Shown here: positions 7,053-14,345 of the stretch, in pieces
Numbering within the stretch: the first letter of the stretch is position 1
How the letters are laid out: each line of letters opens with the position of its first letter
DNA from: Methylococcaceae bacterium
Lineage (GTDB): Bacteria; Pseudomonadota; Gammaproteobacteria; Methylococcales; Methylomonadaceae
Reading direction: 5' to 3'
Length of the DNA stretch: 37,127 bases
NCBI GenBank assembly: GCA_030693065.1
Contig: JAUYBL010000018.1
Span: 1-37,127, forward strand
Position numbers and translations under genes: made by a program
The notes under the pieces: generated by a model
Databases searched by the model: none
The model's input: the letters and a program-made list of their open reading frames with translations, nothing else
What the model was told of the DNA's origin: nothing

Positions 7053-9762
7053 AAGTAAAAACAAACGCTTGGGTAGGGCGAACACACCAAATCCATTACA
7101 GTCACTTACCGCTGCCGCCTTACTGTTACCGGGTGTAATGCTTGGGGTTGCCCAAGCTGCCGATGAAGATGAATTTACCTTTCAATATGGCCGCTACGAA
7201 GAAAGCCATCGTAATCTTGGCGATGTTAAAAGCCAGTTCGACCCGATTTCCGTTGATAGCTTGCAGGCCGGTTCAAAAATCAGCTTAACCGACCGGGTTA
7301 AATTTGCGTTTAACTATGTGCAAGATACTTGGTCCGGGGCAACGCCGATTAGTACTTCACCTATAGCTCACCCCGCATCTTCAAATCGTCAGGGTAATCG
7401 TGCTCTGAAAATAAATAATACTATTGTTGCTGGCGCATCTCCTTATGTTCAAACGGCGTTGCCAGTGTATTTTGATAAACAATTTAATCCCGTGCGTATC
7501 ATTAATGACACTGGTACAGATGCTGACGGTAATCAGGTGGTTGAGTACAGTCAAGCGAATGAGTTGGCGCATACAATGGCTCTTGCCTCACCGGAAACCC
7601 GAAAAGAAGGCAACTTTAAACTAGGTTATGAGTGGGATGAGGCGGCAGTAGATGTGGGCGGTGGCATTTCTATTGAAAAAGACTATGAATCGCGCTTTGG
7701 CAACATTGGCGGACGTTTAGATTTTAATCAAAAACTAACCAGTCTGACTGGTGGGGTCAGTTACACCAACAGCGATACCTCTGCACGATTTGATCATGAT
7801 GTGCTTTCTGTGCCGGGGGTATATGGCACTTACATTGATACCAGCCACTATACAAACTATATAGAGAAGACCTCAGACGGCAATGGTTACATGATGACGG
7901 GAAATCGCCAGGATTGGGCGGCAAATTTGGGGTTGACGCAAGTTCTCTACAAAGATGCGCTAGTTAAATTCGGCGCGGGTTACACCCGTAGCACCGGATA
8001 TATGGCAAATCCATACAAAGCAGTTACGGTGTTTTTTATCGATCCTAATGAATTTAACGACGAAAATGCTGACTACAACGGTTATGTTAATCAGCCTTAT
8101 ACTGGGCAAATTCAGCCATTTTTAGAGCAACGACCCAATGTGCGTGACCAGTGGAATTTTAGTACCGGTTACGTGCAATATATCAATCCTCTGGATGCTG
8201 CGTTGCATGTTGATTACCGGTTTTTTCACGATGACTGGGGTATTGATGCACACACCTTTGAAGCCGATTGGGTTCAACCTATGGGCTCGGGTTGGACGGT
8301 AACTCCGCGGCTGCGCTATTACACTCAGGATGCTGCAGATTTTTACACGCCATATATCATCTCTAAGCAGGCGAAACGGGGGGTTAAGACAGACGCGGAT
8401 GGCAATCCTGAGTTTGATGCTGACGGCAATGTAATAGAAATTCCATATGACGCCAGTAAGTTGCCAGCTCATTTCTCTAGCGACCACCGTTTATCTGGCT
8501 ACGGAGCACTCAGTGGTGGATTAGTGTTAACCAAGCAGTTCGCCAAGGGTTTGACCCTGGAAGCAGGTTTTGAATATTACAATCATAAAGGTTCGTTCAA
8601 ACTGGGTAGTGGCGGCGAGAGCGATTATGCCGATTTTAGTTATTACACCGCTAATGCTGCATTAAAAGTTAACTTGGAGTCAGTGGGGCGTGCGATGAGT
8701 GGTGGGGAACACGATCATCATGCCATGCATCACAATCACGGTGCGCCGTTGCCCGCTGGGGTCATGTTTGGCCATGTGATGACCACGCCGGGCGATATTA
8801 TGGTCGGTTATCGTTATATGTACAGCCGTCAGGATGGCCGTATGTTGCATGAGAACGAGCTTGCGGCTGACCAGGATATTGTCAGTAAGGGTTGCAATCT
8901 TGAGCCGGGCTTAACCTGTCGCACGTCTCCAGCTTTCATGAATATGCACATGCACATGCTGGATATTATGTACGCGCCTACCAGCTGGCTTAACCTGATG
9001 GTAATGCCGCAGTTTATGGACATGGATATGAATATGCGATCGTTGGGTGGTGTAACGCCGAATGTTAATCGCGATCATTTACACGGCGGTCATGAAACGG
9101 GCGGTGTTGGCGATACCGGTTTATATGCGATGTTCAAGTTGTATCAAGGTGCTGGGCATGACGTCAATATGGGCGTGGGTGTTACTGCCCCGACCGGTGC
9201 TGTCGACATAAAGCTTAGGCGTATGCATACCAAAGATGAAGGGTATATTCATTATGGGATGCAGTTGGGTAGCGGCACCTGGGATTTTAAACCCAGTATC
9301 ACATATACAGGAAAAGTCGATGACTGGTCTTGGGGCGCGCAAGTAAACGGCACTAAACGCCTGGAAAATAGAAACCAGGCAGGTTTTGCATTTGGCGACC
9401 AGCTTCAATCTACCGCCTGGGGTAGCTACAGCCTGTTTAATTGGCTATCTGCGTCTGTGCGGGGTATTTATACGGTTCAAGGTGCAGTCAAACATCAGTT
9501 TAATGCAGTAATCGGGGATACTTCTGAGGGGGATCCAATTATGGGGGACGTCAACCCCAAAGAAGGCTCAATGGACAATCCCAAAAACTACGGTGGTCGT
9601 TACTGGGATGTGGGTTTCGGTCTTAATGCGACGATACCGAGCGGATCACTTGCAGGCAATACGTTTAGCGTGGAATGGCTGCAACCGGTTGAAGATGATG
9701 TCAACGGCTATCAGCTTGAGCGTGATGGCACCTTGAATGCGACTTGGAGTTATGGGTTTTAA
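7039..9762 (+). CDS. DUF3570 outer-membrane protein with Met/His-rich C-terminal half
   Basis: Predicted outer-membrane beta-barrel protein, about 907 aa. I chose the GTG at 7039 because AGGAGG (7028-7033) lies five bases upstream and it leads directly into a signal peptide (SLTAAALLLPGVMLGVAQA); an ATG at 6976 also exists. Residues from about 40 to 550 fit DUF3570 (FTFQYGRYEES, VDSLQAGSKISLTDRVKFAF, NYVQDTWSGATPIS), with many aromatic/polar alternating strands and an Asp/Asn-rich loop near 430-470. A His-rich linker (HDHHAMHHNHG, near 559-569) leads into a second half that resembles Phenol_MetA_deg-type transporter barrels, containing NMHMHMLDIMYAP and FMDMDMNMR. Such Met/His motifs could bind copper or another soft metal. 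The usual DUF3570 protein, as I recall it, is shorter, so this looks like a fusion. Confidence 0.85.
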   Translation: MAAIKSKNKRLGRANTPNPLQSLTAAALLLPGVMLGVAQAADEDEFTFQYGRYEESHRNLGDVKSQFDPISVDSLQAGSKISLTDRVKFAFNYVQDTWSGATPISTSPIAHPASSNRQGNRALKINNTIVAGASPYVQTALPVYFDKQFNPVRIINDTGTDADGNQVVEYSQANELAHTMALASPETRKEGNFKLGYEWDEAAVDVGGGISIEKDYESRFGNIGGRLDFNQKLTSLTGGVSYTNSDTSARFDHDVLSVPGVYGTYIDTSHYTNYIEKTSDGNGYMMTGNRQDWAANLGLTQVLYKDALVKFGAGYTRSTGYMANPYKAVTVFFIDPNEFNDENADYNGYVNQPYTGQIQPFLEQRPNVRDQWNFSTGYVQYINPLDAALHVDYRFFHDDWGIDAHTFEADWVQPMGSGWTVTPRLRYYTQDAADFYTPYIISKQAKRGVKTDADGNPEFDADGNVIEIPYDASKLPAHFSSDHRLSGYGALSGGLVLTKQFAKGLTLEAGFEYYNHKGSFKLGSGGESDYADFSYYTANAALKVNLESVGRAMSGGEHDHHAMHHNHGAPLPAGVMFGHVMTTPGDIMVGYRYMYSRQDGRMLHENELAADQDIVSKGCNLEPGLTCRTSPAFMNMHMHMLDIMYAPTSWLNLMVMPQFMDMDMNMRSLGGVTPNVNRDHLHGGHETGGVGDTGLYAMFKLYQGAGHDVNMGVGVTAPTGAVDIKLRRMHTKDEGYIHYGMQLGSGTWDFKPSITYTGKVDDWSWGAQVNGTKRLENRNQAGFAFGDQLQSTAWGSYSLFNWLSASVRGIYTVQGAVKHQFNAVIGDTSEGDPIMGDVNPKEGSMDNPKNYGGRYWDVGFGLNATIPSGSLAGNTFSVEWLQPVEDDVNGYQLERDGTLNATWSYGF

Positions 9763-9790
9763 GCCTGACAGGAGCCAGTAAATATCAAGT

Positions 9791-9812
9791 GGGAGCGACG
9801 CCTTCGTCGCGA
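9791..9812. repeat. Half copy of the REP-like element at 6716
   Basis: GGGAGCGACGCCTTCGTCGC then GA shares all but one position with the left arm of the 6716-6776 element and forms a short hairpin by itself (GCGACG, loop CCTT, CGTCGC). Only one arm is present here. Confidence 0.75.
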
Positions 9813-9853
9813 CTTAGGATTTGGCCAAAATTACTTCCTTATTTACGATCGTG

Positions 9854-9883
9854 TTGTAGGGGCGAATTTATTCGCCCCTACAA
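9854..9883. repeat. Perfect 13-bp palindromic hairpin
   Basis: TTGTAGGGGCGAA (9854-9866) and TTCGCCCCTACAA (9871-9883) are perfect inverted arms around TTTA. No T-run follows on either side, so it is better read as a dispersed palindromic repeat than as a classical terminator, although it would stabilise the 3' end of the upstream mRNA. Confidence 0.75.
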
Positions 9884-9897
9884 TTGAATAGGGAAGC

Positions 9898-10019
9898 TCG
9901 TAGGATGGGTAGAACGTAGTGAAACCCATGCTGATAATGATGGGTTTCGCGATGCTCTCGGCAACTGCTCCATGCTTTGCTCTACCTCCAGCATCCATGC
10001 TGTCGTACCCATCCTACGA
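9898..10019. mobile_element. MITE-like element, 122 bp, 14-bp terminal inverted repeats
   Basis: TCGTAGGATGGGTA (9898-9911) and TACCCATCCTACGA (10006-10019) are exact terminal inverted repeats. Inside, further inverted pieces occur (ACCCATGC...TGATGGGTTTCG; GCATCCATGC). It contains no ORF of its own. It ends 24 bases before the proposed apbE start and may have replaced the native 5' flank of that gene. Confidence 0.7.
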
Positions 10020-10043
10020 CACTTAACCCAGTAAAAAATCATT

Positions 10044-10988
10044 TTGATCCCCACTTCCTCGAACCCCAAATTTTGCCGTCTTGGCTTTAATGCCATGGGT
10101 ACCCCGTGTGAAATCCAGTTATTTGCCAAAGATGAAGCCCAAGCCCGTCAGGTTGTCGATGTTGTTATCGCCGATGTGCAGCGGCTTGAGGCCTTGTATT
10201 CTCGTTATCGCGAAGACAGTTTTTTATCTGCCATCAATCGGGCGGCGGCAGTCGGCGGTGCGATCACGATCGATGCCGAAACTGCAGGCCTGTTAAATTA
10301 CGCGGCAACTTGTTATCAACAAAGCGATGGCTTGTTCGACATTACCTCGGGTATCTTGCGGCAAGCTTGGCGTTTTGACCGGGGCCAATTGCCTGAGCAA
10401 AGCCAAATTGAAGGCTTGCTCGATAAAGTCGGCTGGGAAAAGGTTAGTTGGAATGGGGCGGTGTTGGCGTTTCCAGTATCTGGCATGGAGCTGGATTTAG
10501 GCGGTGTGGTTAAGGAGTACGCGGTGGATAGAGCTGCTACGCTGTGCATACAGCATGGCGTTAAGCATGGCCTGATTAATTTAGGCGGCGACATTAAGCT
10601 TATCGGTCCACGTCCTGATGGCGCATCTTGGCGGGTCGGAATCGCTGATCCTCGCAAGAAGGGGGTAACACTGGATACATTGTCGTTGCATTCCGGCGCT
10701 GTGGCGAGTAGTGGTGATTATGAGCGCTGCATTGAAGTTGCCGGAGTGCGCTATGGCCATGTACTGAATCCAAAAACCGGTTGGCCGGTGAAAAAACTGG
10801 CGGCGGTGACGGTAGTCGGTGATTTTTGCGTGGTGGCGGGTAGTGCTTCTACTATCGCTATGCTGAAAGAAGAACAAGGCCCAGCCTGGCTTGAATCTTT
10901 GGGTCTACCGCATCTGTGGGTGGATGTTAGCGGTAAGATAGGCGGTACGTTAATGAAGACAAGAAATAAACGAGGGAGAAAACGATGA
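10044..10988 (+). CDS. apbE: FAD:protein FMN transferase (ApbE family)
   Basis: Flavin transferase, about 314 aa, which attaches FMN from FAD to Thr/Ser of target proteins in a Mg-dependent reaction. Typical elements are FNAMGTPCEIQLF near the N-terminus, YSRYREDSFLSAINRA, DGLFDITSG, the glycine motif MELDLGGVVKEYAVD, LINLGGDIKLIG, HSGAVASSGDYER and the C-terminal GHVLNPKTGWPV with conserved His and Asn. The start is uncertain: the frame opens at 10035 just downstream of a repeat, TTG at 10044 is the first usual start codon, and the next ATG (10095) falls inside the AMGT motif. No signal peptide and no Shine-Dalgarno are visible, so a cytoplasmic location or a lost 5' end is possible. The stop overlaps the next start as ATGA. 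Confidence 0.9.
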   Translation: MIPTSSNPKFCRLGFNAMGTPCEIQLFAKDEAQARQVVDVVIADVQRLEALYSRYREDSFLSAINRAAAVGGAITIDAETAGLLNYAATCYQQSDGLFDITSGILRQAWRFDRGQLPEQSQIEGLLDKVGWEKVSWNGAVLAFPVSGMELDLGGVVKEYAVDRAATLCIQHGVKHGLINLGGDIKLIGPRPDGASWRVGIADPRKKGVTLDTLSLHSGAVASSGDYERCIEVAGVRYGHVLNPKTGWPVKKLAAVTVVGDFCVVAGSASTIAMLKEEQGPAWLESLGLPHLWVDVSGKIGGTLMKTRNKRGRKR

Positions 10989-11272
10989 GTAAATGCACTA
11001 CTTGCGGAGCCGATCGTTTGCCGGGTGCTACAGTGTGTCCGGTATGCGGCAGATTCTATTCAAAAATTATCGAATTGATTGCTGCAGAAGAAGCTGACGA
11101 AGAAAGGCGATCCTGGCGCGGGCGTTTAAAGCGCATTGTTGGCGCGGATGATGTTAAAGCAGCGTTGAAGAATGAGGTAAAGCTTGCGGTAGCCGGACTA
11201 AACACCAAGGCACGGTTTACGTTATTTGTGATATTTGTTTTTGTGTTTGCGTTGGTGGTGACGGTTTTATAG
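10985..11272 (+). CDS. Zinc-ribbon protein with C-terminal membrane helix
   Basis: 95-aa protein of unknown function. Two CxxC pairs (C4/C7 in CTTCG and C18/C21 in CPVCG) form a zinc ribbon, followed by a charged helical stretch (AAEEADEERRSWRGRLKRIV) and a single C-terminal transmembrane helix (TLFVIFVFVFALVVTVL), so it is probably tail-anchored with the ribbon in the cytoplasm. It starts within the apbE stop codon (ATGA), so it is translationally coupled to apbE and probably belongs to the same system. Homologues with named functions were not recognised. Confidence 0.8.
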   Translation: MSKCTTCGADRLPGATVCPVCGRFYSKIIELIAAEEADEERRSWRGRLKRIVGADDVKAALKNEVKLAVAGLNTKARFTLFVIFVFVFALVVTVL

Positions 11273-11279
11273 TGGGATT

Positions 11280-11312
11280 GAACTCCTCAGTCTGGGACGC
11301 TTTGAGGAGTTC
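11280..11312. terminator. Possible bidirectional terminator hairpin
   Basis: GAACTCCTCA (11280-11289) pairs perfectly with TGAGGAGTTC (11303-11312) around a 13-base loop, between the convergent zinc-ribbon and ferredoxin genes. The position fits termination, but neither strand shows a strong T-run, so the call is tentative. Confidence 0.45.
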
Positions 11313-11333
11313 ATGATTGTCTAAAGGCAGTAA

Positions 11334-11657
11334 TTATTTTTCTAGTAAATCAAGTTTGCCTTCTTTGCCGTTCCAGTCTTCTGCGTCAGGTAGTGGCGAT
11401 TTTACTTCTGTGATTGTTGGCCATTTTTTGGACAATTCTGCGTTCAATTCAATAAAATTTTCTTGTCCTTCAGGCACTTCATCTTCGGCATGAATAGCAT
11501 TAGCCGGGCACTCTGGCTCGCATAATGTGCAATCAATGCATTCATCCGGATCAATAACTAAAAAGTTTGGGCCTTCGTGAAAGCAATCGACTGGGCAAAC
11601 ATCGACACAGTCAGTAAATTTACATTTGATACAGTTTTCAGTGACTACAAAAGCCAT
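11334..11657 (-). CDS. fdxA: 7Fe ferredoxin FdxA
   Basis: Small electron carrier of 107 aa with one [3Fe-4S] and one [4Fe-4S] cluster, the FdxA type. The cysteines are placed as in that family: C9, C17 and C50 for the 3Fe cluster and C21, C40, C43, C46 for the 4Fe cluster, with extra C12 and C25. The acidic C-terminal half ([20 protein letters not shown]) is the usual extension. The start at 11657 (MAFVVTENC) was chosen over one 14 residues upstream because it matches the family N-terminus. No partner oxidoreductase is adjacent. Confidence 0.95.
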   Translation of the reverse strand: MAFVVTENCIKCKFTDCVDVCPVDCFHEGPNFLVIDPDECIDCTLCEPECPANAIHAEDEVPEGQENFIELNAELSKKWPTITEVKSPLPDAEDWNGKEGKLDLLEK

Positions 11658-12009
11658 AATTATTACCCAGTAAGTTAAGAGAAAAGTGTGTTTTAGCAAG
11701 GCCGGGCATTTTAACAGAAAGCATTAAGCTATTGAATGCTACTGAGTCATTGCAAGCCATTATTAATCCCAATCCCAATAAGTTTTTAATTAAATCCTAT
11801 TAATTCTTCAATGTCATTAAGTTAAGCCGTTCGTGGTGAGCTTGTCGAACCATGAACGGCTTAACCATTCACCCTTCGACAGGCTCAGGGCGAACGGTTA
11901 ATCCTTAACGTTGAGCTAGCCTTCAACCAGCTAAGAAACAATAAAATATGAATTTATTGGGATTGGTATAGCTGTTTGAGGAGTGATAAATTTATCTAGG
12001 GACAAGTAT
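11658..12009. other. 352-base intergenic region with one repeat
   Basis: Apart from the repeat at 11822-11901, this is AT-rich sequence between two minus-strand genes. It should contain the fdxA promoter on its left side, but I see no box convincing enough to call. No small RNA or ORF with coding character is evident. Confidence 0.6.
11822..11901. repeat. Dispersed repeat with paired inverted copies
   Basis: The stretch opens TTAAGCCGTTCG and closes CGAACGGTTAA. The first half is a hairpin with arms AGCCGTTC and GAACGGCT around a GTGGTGAGCTTGTCGAACCAT loop region. The second half carries CCCTTCGACAGGCTCAGGGC, an inverted relative of the loop. This sequence class is common between genes in many proteobacteria. 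Confidence 0.75.
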
Positions 12010-12696
12010 CTATTCCGCTTCAGCAGAATTAAACAGCGATAAAAAAATATTTCTTTCACCGCCAATTTTGCGTTCTTTGGTATTTTGCAGTGCCAGCTTA
12101 GCTTCAATTTTGAGTTGATTATCGGCAAAGGCTTGTTCTTTACGGGTTGGCGCGGCAATAGCGCGTTCGAAATATTGGCTGGCAGCTTTTAGGTTATTGC
12201 GTTGGAGCAGGAATTCACCGTAAAAATAGTTGCAGTCTATGCCGTTGGGGTTGATGGCAAGTGCGGTTTCTAATAATTTTTGGGCTTCGTCATCATCACC
12301 AAACGCAATCGGCCATTTGGGTGCCATATAATAAAGAGTGCCCAGTGTAACGTGGGCCGAGCCGTTCATGGCAGTGGGGTTGATAGTGATGACTTTAATC
12401 AGTAGTTCCCGGGATTCTTTAATGGCATTTAATGCCGAAAAAGCATCCATGTGTGCCGCGTAGGAGGTTTTTACCAGGGCTTGCCAAAATAAGGGTTCTG
12501 CGGCGGCTGGATGTTGCTGAGAGAGTGCGATGGTTTTATTTAGTAGTTGTGCGTAGGCATCGGCTTGTTGATTTTTGGGTGTATTGTAATAAACGATTGC
12601 CCACTCGGATTCAATGCGGTCAAGAGCGTCTTTAAAACTTTCCGCGTAGCCGGTGTTTGAAAGTAGTGAAAAAACAACAAAAAATAGAATTTTCAT
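12010..12696 (-). CDS. Exported TPR-repeat protein
   Basis: Periplasmic tetratricopeptide-repeat protein, 228 aa, with a signal peptide (MKILFFVVFSLLSNTGYA). Helical repeats cover most of the mature chain, the clearest being EAQKLLETALAINPNGIDCN followed by YFYGEFLLQRNN and AASQYFERAI. The segment LGTLYYMAPKWPIAFGDDDE resembles TPR proteins of the TatT-like type associated with TRAP transport, but no transporter genes are nearby, so only a generic protein-binding role is supported. A 7-bp inverted repeat just upstream (12699-12722) could cover its ribosome-binding region. Confidence 0.8.
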   Translation of the reverse strand: MKILFFVVFSLLSNTGYAESFKDALDRIESEWAIVYYNTPKNQQADAYAQLLNKTIALSQQHPAAAEPLFWQALVKTSYAAHMDAFSALNAIKESRELLIKVITINPTAMNGSAHVTLGTLYYMAPKWPIAFGDDDEAQKLLETALAINPNGIDCNYFYGEFLLQRNNLKAASQYFERAIAAPTRKEQAFADNQLKIEAKLALQNTKERKIGGERNIFLSLFNSAEAE

Positions 12697-12698
12697 GC

Positions 12699-12722
12699 CG
12701 TGAATATAAAATAAAATTCACG
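12699..12722 (-). other. Inverted repeat at the TPR gene start
   Basis: CGTGAAT (12699-12705) and ATTCACG (12716-12722) are exact inverted arms with a ten-base AT-only loop, ending two bases from the TPR start codon. It could be an mRNA hairpin modulating initiation or a protein-binding site. No T-run makes it a terminator for the upstream CYTH gene. Confidence 0.4.
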
Positions 12723-12753
12723 ACAATACAATATCTCTATGAAATGATTAAAA

Positions 12754-13224
12754 TTAACGCCATTCTGAGAACGGGTGGATAGCTAGATTGTTGTTGTAAT
12801 AACGCAAATCATCGGTCACATCTTGACCTGCCCAGGATGGTTTTAAGAAGTGTTGGTCAACTTCTGATAACTCAATTTCCGCAACGATCAGGCCTTGGTT
12901 GTCACCGGAAAATTCGTCGATTTCCCAGAGATTGCCGTCATGGTTGACGAAGTGACGGACCTTTTCAATTAAAGGCTTTCGGCACAGGTTGGCTAATATT
13001 TCCTGGGCGTCAGCCAATGGAATTGGATATTCATATTCATGCCGTTGGCTGCCGATGGTCGCGCTTTTGATATTAAGCCAGGCGTGGTTATCGCTGATTC
13101 TGACCCGTATCGAACTGGTTGATTGGGAGCTTAAATAGCCTTGGCAATAGTTGACCGAGTGGTCGATATGCTGGCGCCAGTCGTCGTTAACAAGCAGGAA
13201 TTTGTGTTCTATTTCAATGGCCAT
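12754..13224 (-). CDS. CYTH-domain (triphosphate tunnel metalloenzyme) protein
   Basis: 156-aa single-domain CYTH protein. The N-terminal ExExK signature is seen as E4-I-E6-H-K8, followed by alternating charged strands (SIRVRISDNHAWLNIKS, EYEYPIPLADAQEI, EKVRHFVNHDGNLWEIDEF, LIVAEIELSE) that line the triphosphate tunnel. Characterised relatives hydrolyse inorganic tripolyphosphate or make cAMP (class IV adenylate cyclase); the short stand-alone form fits a triphosphatase better, but this is inference. It lies 17 bases after the CDGSH gene on the same strand and is probably cotranscribed. Confidence 0.9.
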   Translation of the reverse strand: MAIEIEHKFLLVNDDWRQHIDHSVNYCQGYLSSQSTSSIRVRISDNHAWLNIKSATIGSQRHEYEYPIPLADAQEILANLCRKPLIEKVRHFVNHDGNLWEIDEFSGDNQGLIVAEIELSEVDQHFLKPSWAGQDVTDDLRYYNNNLAIHPFSEWR

Positions 13225-13241
13225 GACAGTATCCGGTCAGA

Positions 13242-13475
13242 TTATTGGCAATGACTGCCGTCGCAGTAGGGTGGATTTTGAGTTTTAGTACACGCACAGA
13301 GCAGGACTGTGCCGCTTTGTTCCGGGAAGAATTTCAACGAACGCTTGTCGGTTTCGGCGGTTTTATGGGCACCGTCGCATAATGGCATCGTGGCGCTTAA
13401 GCCGCAGCTGCACCAGGCATATTTTTCACCGGCGATTACTTCAACAGCAATCGGCGCGTCGGTTTTGTTGGTCAT
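13242..13475 (-). CDS. Tandem CDGSH iron-sulfur protein
   Basis: 77-aa protein with two CDGSH-type [2Fe-2S] motifs, each of the C-x-C...C-D-G-x-H form: C22, C24, C33, H37 and C60, C62, C71, H75. The three-Cys one-His ligation gives a labile, redox-active cluster. The tandem form without a membrane anchor is the usual bacterial type; its roles include redox sensing or cluster transfer, but none is proven here. It is upstream of the CYTH gene in a two-gene unit and divergent from sodB, which suits an oxidative-stress context. Confidence 0.92.
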   Translation of the reverse strand: MTNKTDAPIAVEVIAGEKYAWCSCGLSATMPLCDGAHKTAETDKRSLKFFPEQSGTVLLCACTKTQNPPYCDGSHCQ

Positions 13476-13644
13476 GTCATCATCCTCTTTATTAAAGAGC
13501 GACGATTATAAGTGAACTATATCCGGGGATGTAGCCAGTCGTTGTATTTCACTTATATAGATAACGTTGACAGGCGGCTTTATTTAATTGTTGGGCAGTG
13601 CTAAAGTAATAGTGTATTGAAATACTTGGTTTTTATCTTCTGAT

Positions 13645-13658
13645 GCCGAATATTCGGC
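13645..13658. promoter_or_regulatory. Perfect 14-bp palindrome upstream of sodB
   Basis: GCCGAATATTCGGC is a perfect palindrome 35 bases before the sodB start, in the region shared with the divergent CDGSH gene. It has the size and symmetry of an operator for a dimeric regulator; it does not match a Fur box. It could also fold in the 5' leader of the sodB mRNA. Confidence 0.4.
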
Positions 13659-13693
13659 GCAGATTTTTTAGATGTTTTATTTAGGAGAATCAA

Positions 13694-14275
13694 ATGGCTT
13701 TCGAACTTCCTGCATTACCTTACGCCAAAGACGCTTTGGCACCGCATATCTCAGCTGAAACACTGGAATATCATTACGGTAAACATCATCAAACTTATGT
13801 GACCAATCTGAACAATTTGATTGTCGGCACCGAGTTTGAAGGTTTGTCATTAGAAGAGATCGTTAAAAAATCTTCCGGCGGTATTTTTAATAACGCCGCG
13901 CAAGTATGGAATCACACGTTTTACTGGAACAGCTTGACGCCAAACGGCGGCGGCGAACCTACCGGTGCATTGGCTGAAGCTATCAATGCGACATTTGGCT
14001 CATTTGCTAAATTCAAAGAAGAATTGACTAAAACGGCTGTAACCACTTTTGGTTCTGGTTGGGCTTGGTTGGTAAAAAATGCTGATGGCAGCTTGGCCTT
14101 AGTCAGCACCAGCAATGCAGCGACACCATTAACTGCAGGTCAAACGCCTTTGTTGACAGTTGATGTTTGGGAGCACGCTTATTACATCGATTATCGCAAC
14201 GCGCGTCCTGCCTATTTGGAAGCGTTTTGGGCATTGGTTAACTGGGATTTTGCTGCCAAGAATTTCGCAGCGTAA
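13694..14275 (+). CDS. sodB: Superoxide dismutase, Fe type
   Basis: Cytoplasmic superoxide dismutase, 193 aa, the usual SodB length. Metal ligands are in place: H27 (EYHYGKHH), H74 (QVWNHTFYW), D157 and H161 ([11 protein letters not shown]). The segment [12 protein letters not shown] with Gln70 before VWNH marks the iron rather than manganese form. AGGAG at 13683-13687 is well spaced from the ATG. A 14-bp palindrome lies in the leader and a strong terminator follows. CDGSH and CYTH genes are divergent from it. Confidence 0.97.
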   Translation: MAFELPALPYAKDALAPHISAETLEYHYGKHHQTYVTNLNNLIVGTEFEGLSLEEIVKKSSGGIFNNAAQVWNHTFYWNSLTPNGGGEPTGALAEAINATFGSFAKFKEELTKTAVTTFGSGWAWLVKNADGSLALVSTSNAATPLTAGQTPLLTVDVWEHAYYIDYRNARPAYLEAFWALVNWDFAAKNFAA

Positions 14276-14293
14276 TCCGATTTAATTAAACTT

Positions 14294-14331
14294 AAAAACC
14301 TTCTGCGTCTTATGATGCAGAAGGTTTTTTT
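14294..14331 (+). terminator. Rho-independent terminator after sodB
   Basis: AAAAACCTTCTGC pairs with GCAGAAGGTTTTT, and the inner bases GTC/GAT extend the stem to a TTAT tetraloop; the T-run ends the structure. It separates sodB from the SDR gene, whose start is only 15 bases further on. Confidence 0.9.
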
Positions 14332-14345
14332 ATGGGAGCGGAAAA

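Larger units (their letters stand above)
9763..10043. other. Repeat-filled gap between DUF3570 gene and apbE
   Basis: 281 bases carry three unrelated palindromic elements in succession (9791-9812, 9854-9883, 9898-10019) with little unique sequence between them. No promoter or Shine-Dalgarno sequence for apbE is evident. Confidence 0.7.

Noticed and set aside
8701-9050. DUF3570 gene as two genes joined by a sequencing error
   Set aside because: The frame is open throughout and no internal start with a ribosome-binding site was seen at the junction; a true fusion is simpler, though not proven.
9878-10129. 83-aa minus-strand ORF between the DUF3570 gene and apbE
   Set aside because: It lies in the MITE-like repeat and the apbE start; no protein character.
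13567-13590. TTGACA as a -35 box for sodB
   Set aside because: No acceptable -10 hexamer is found 16-18 bases downstream.
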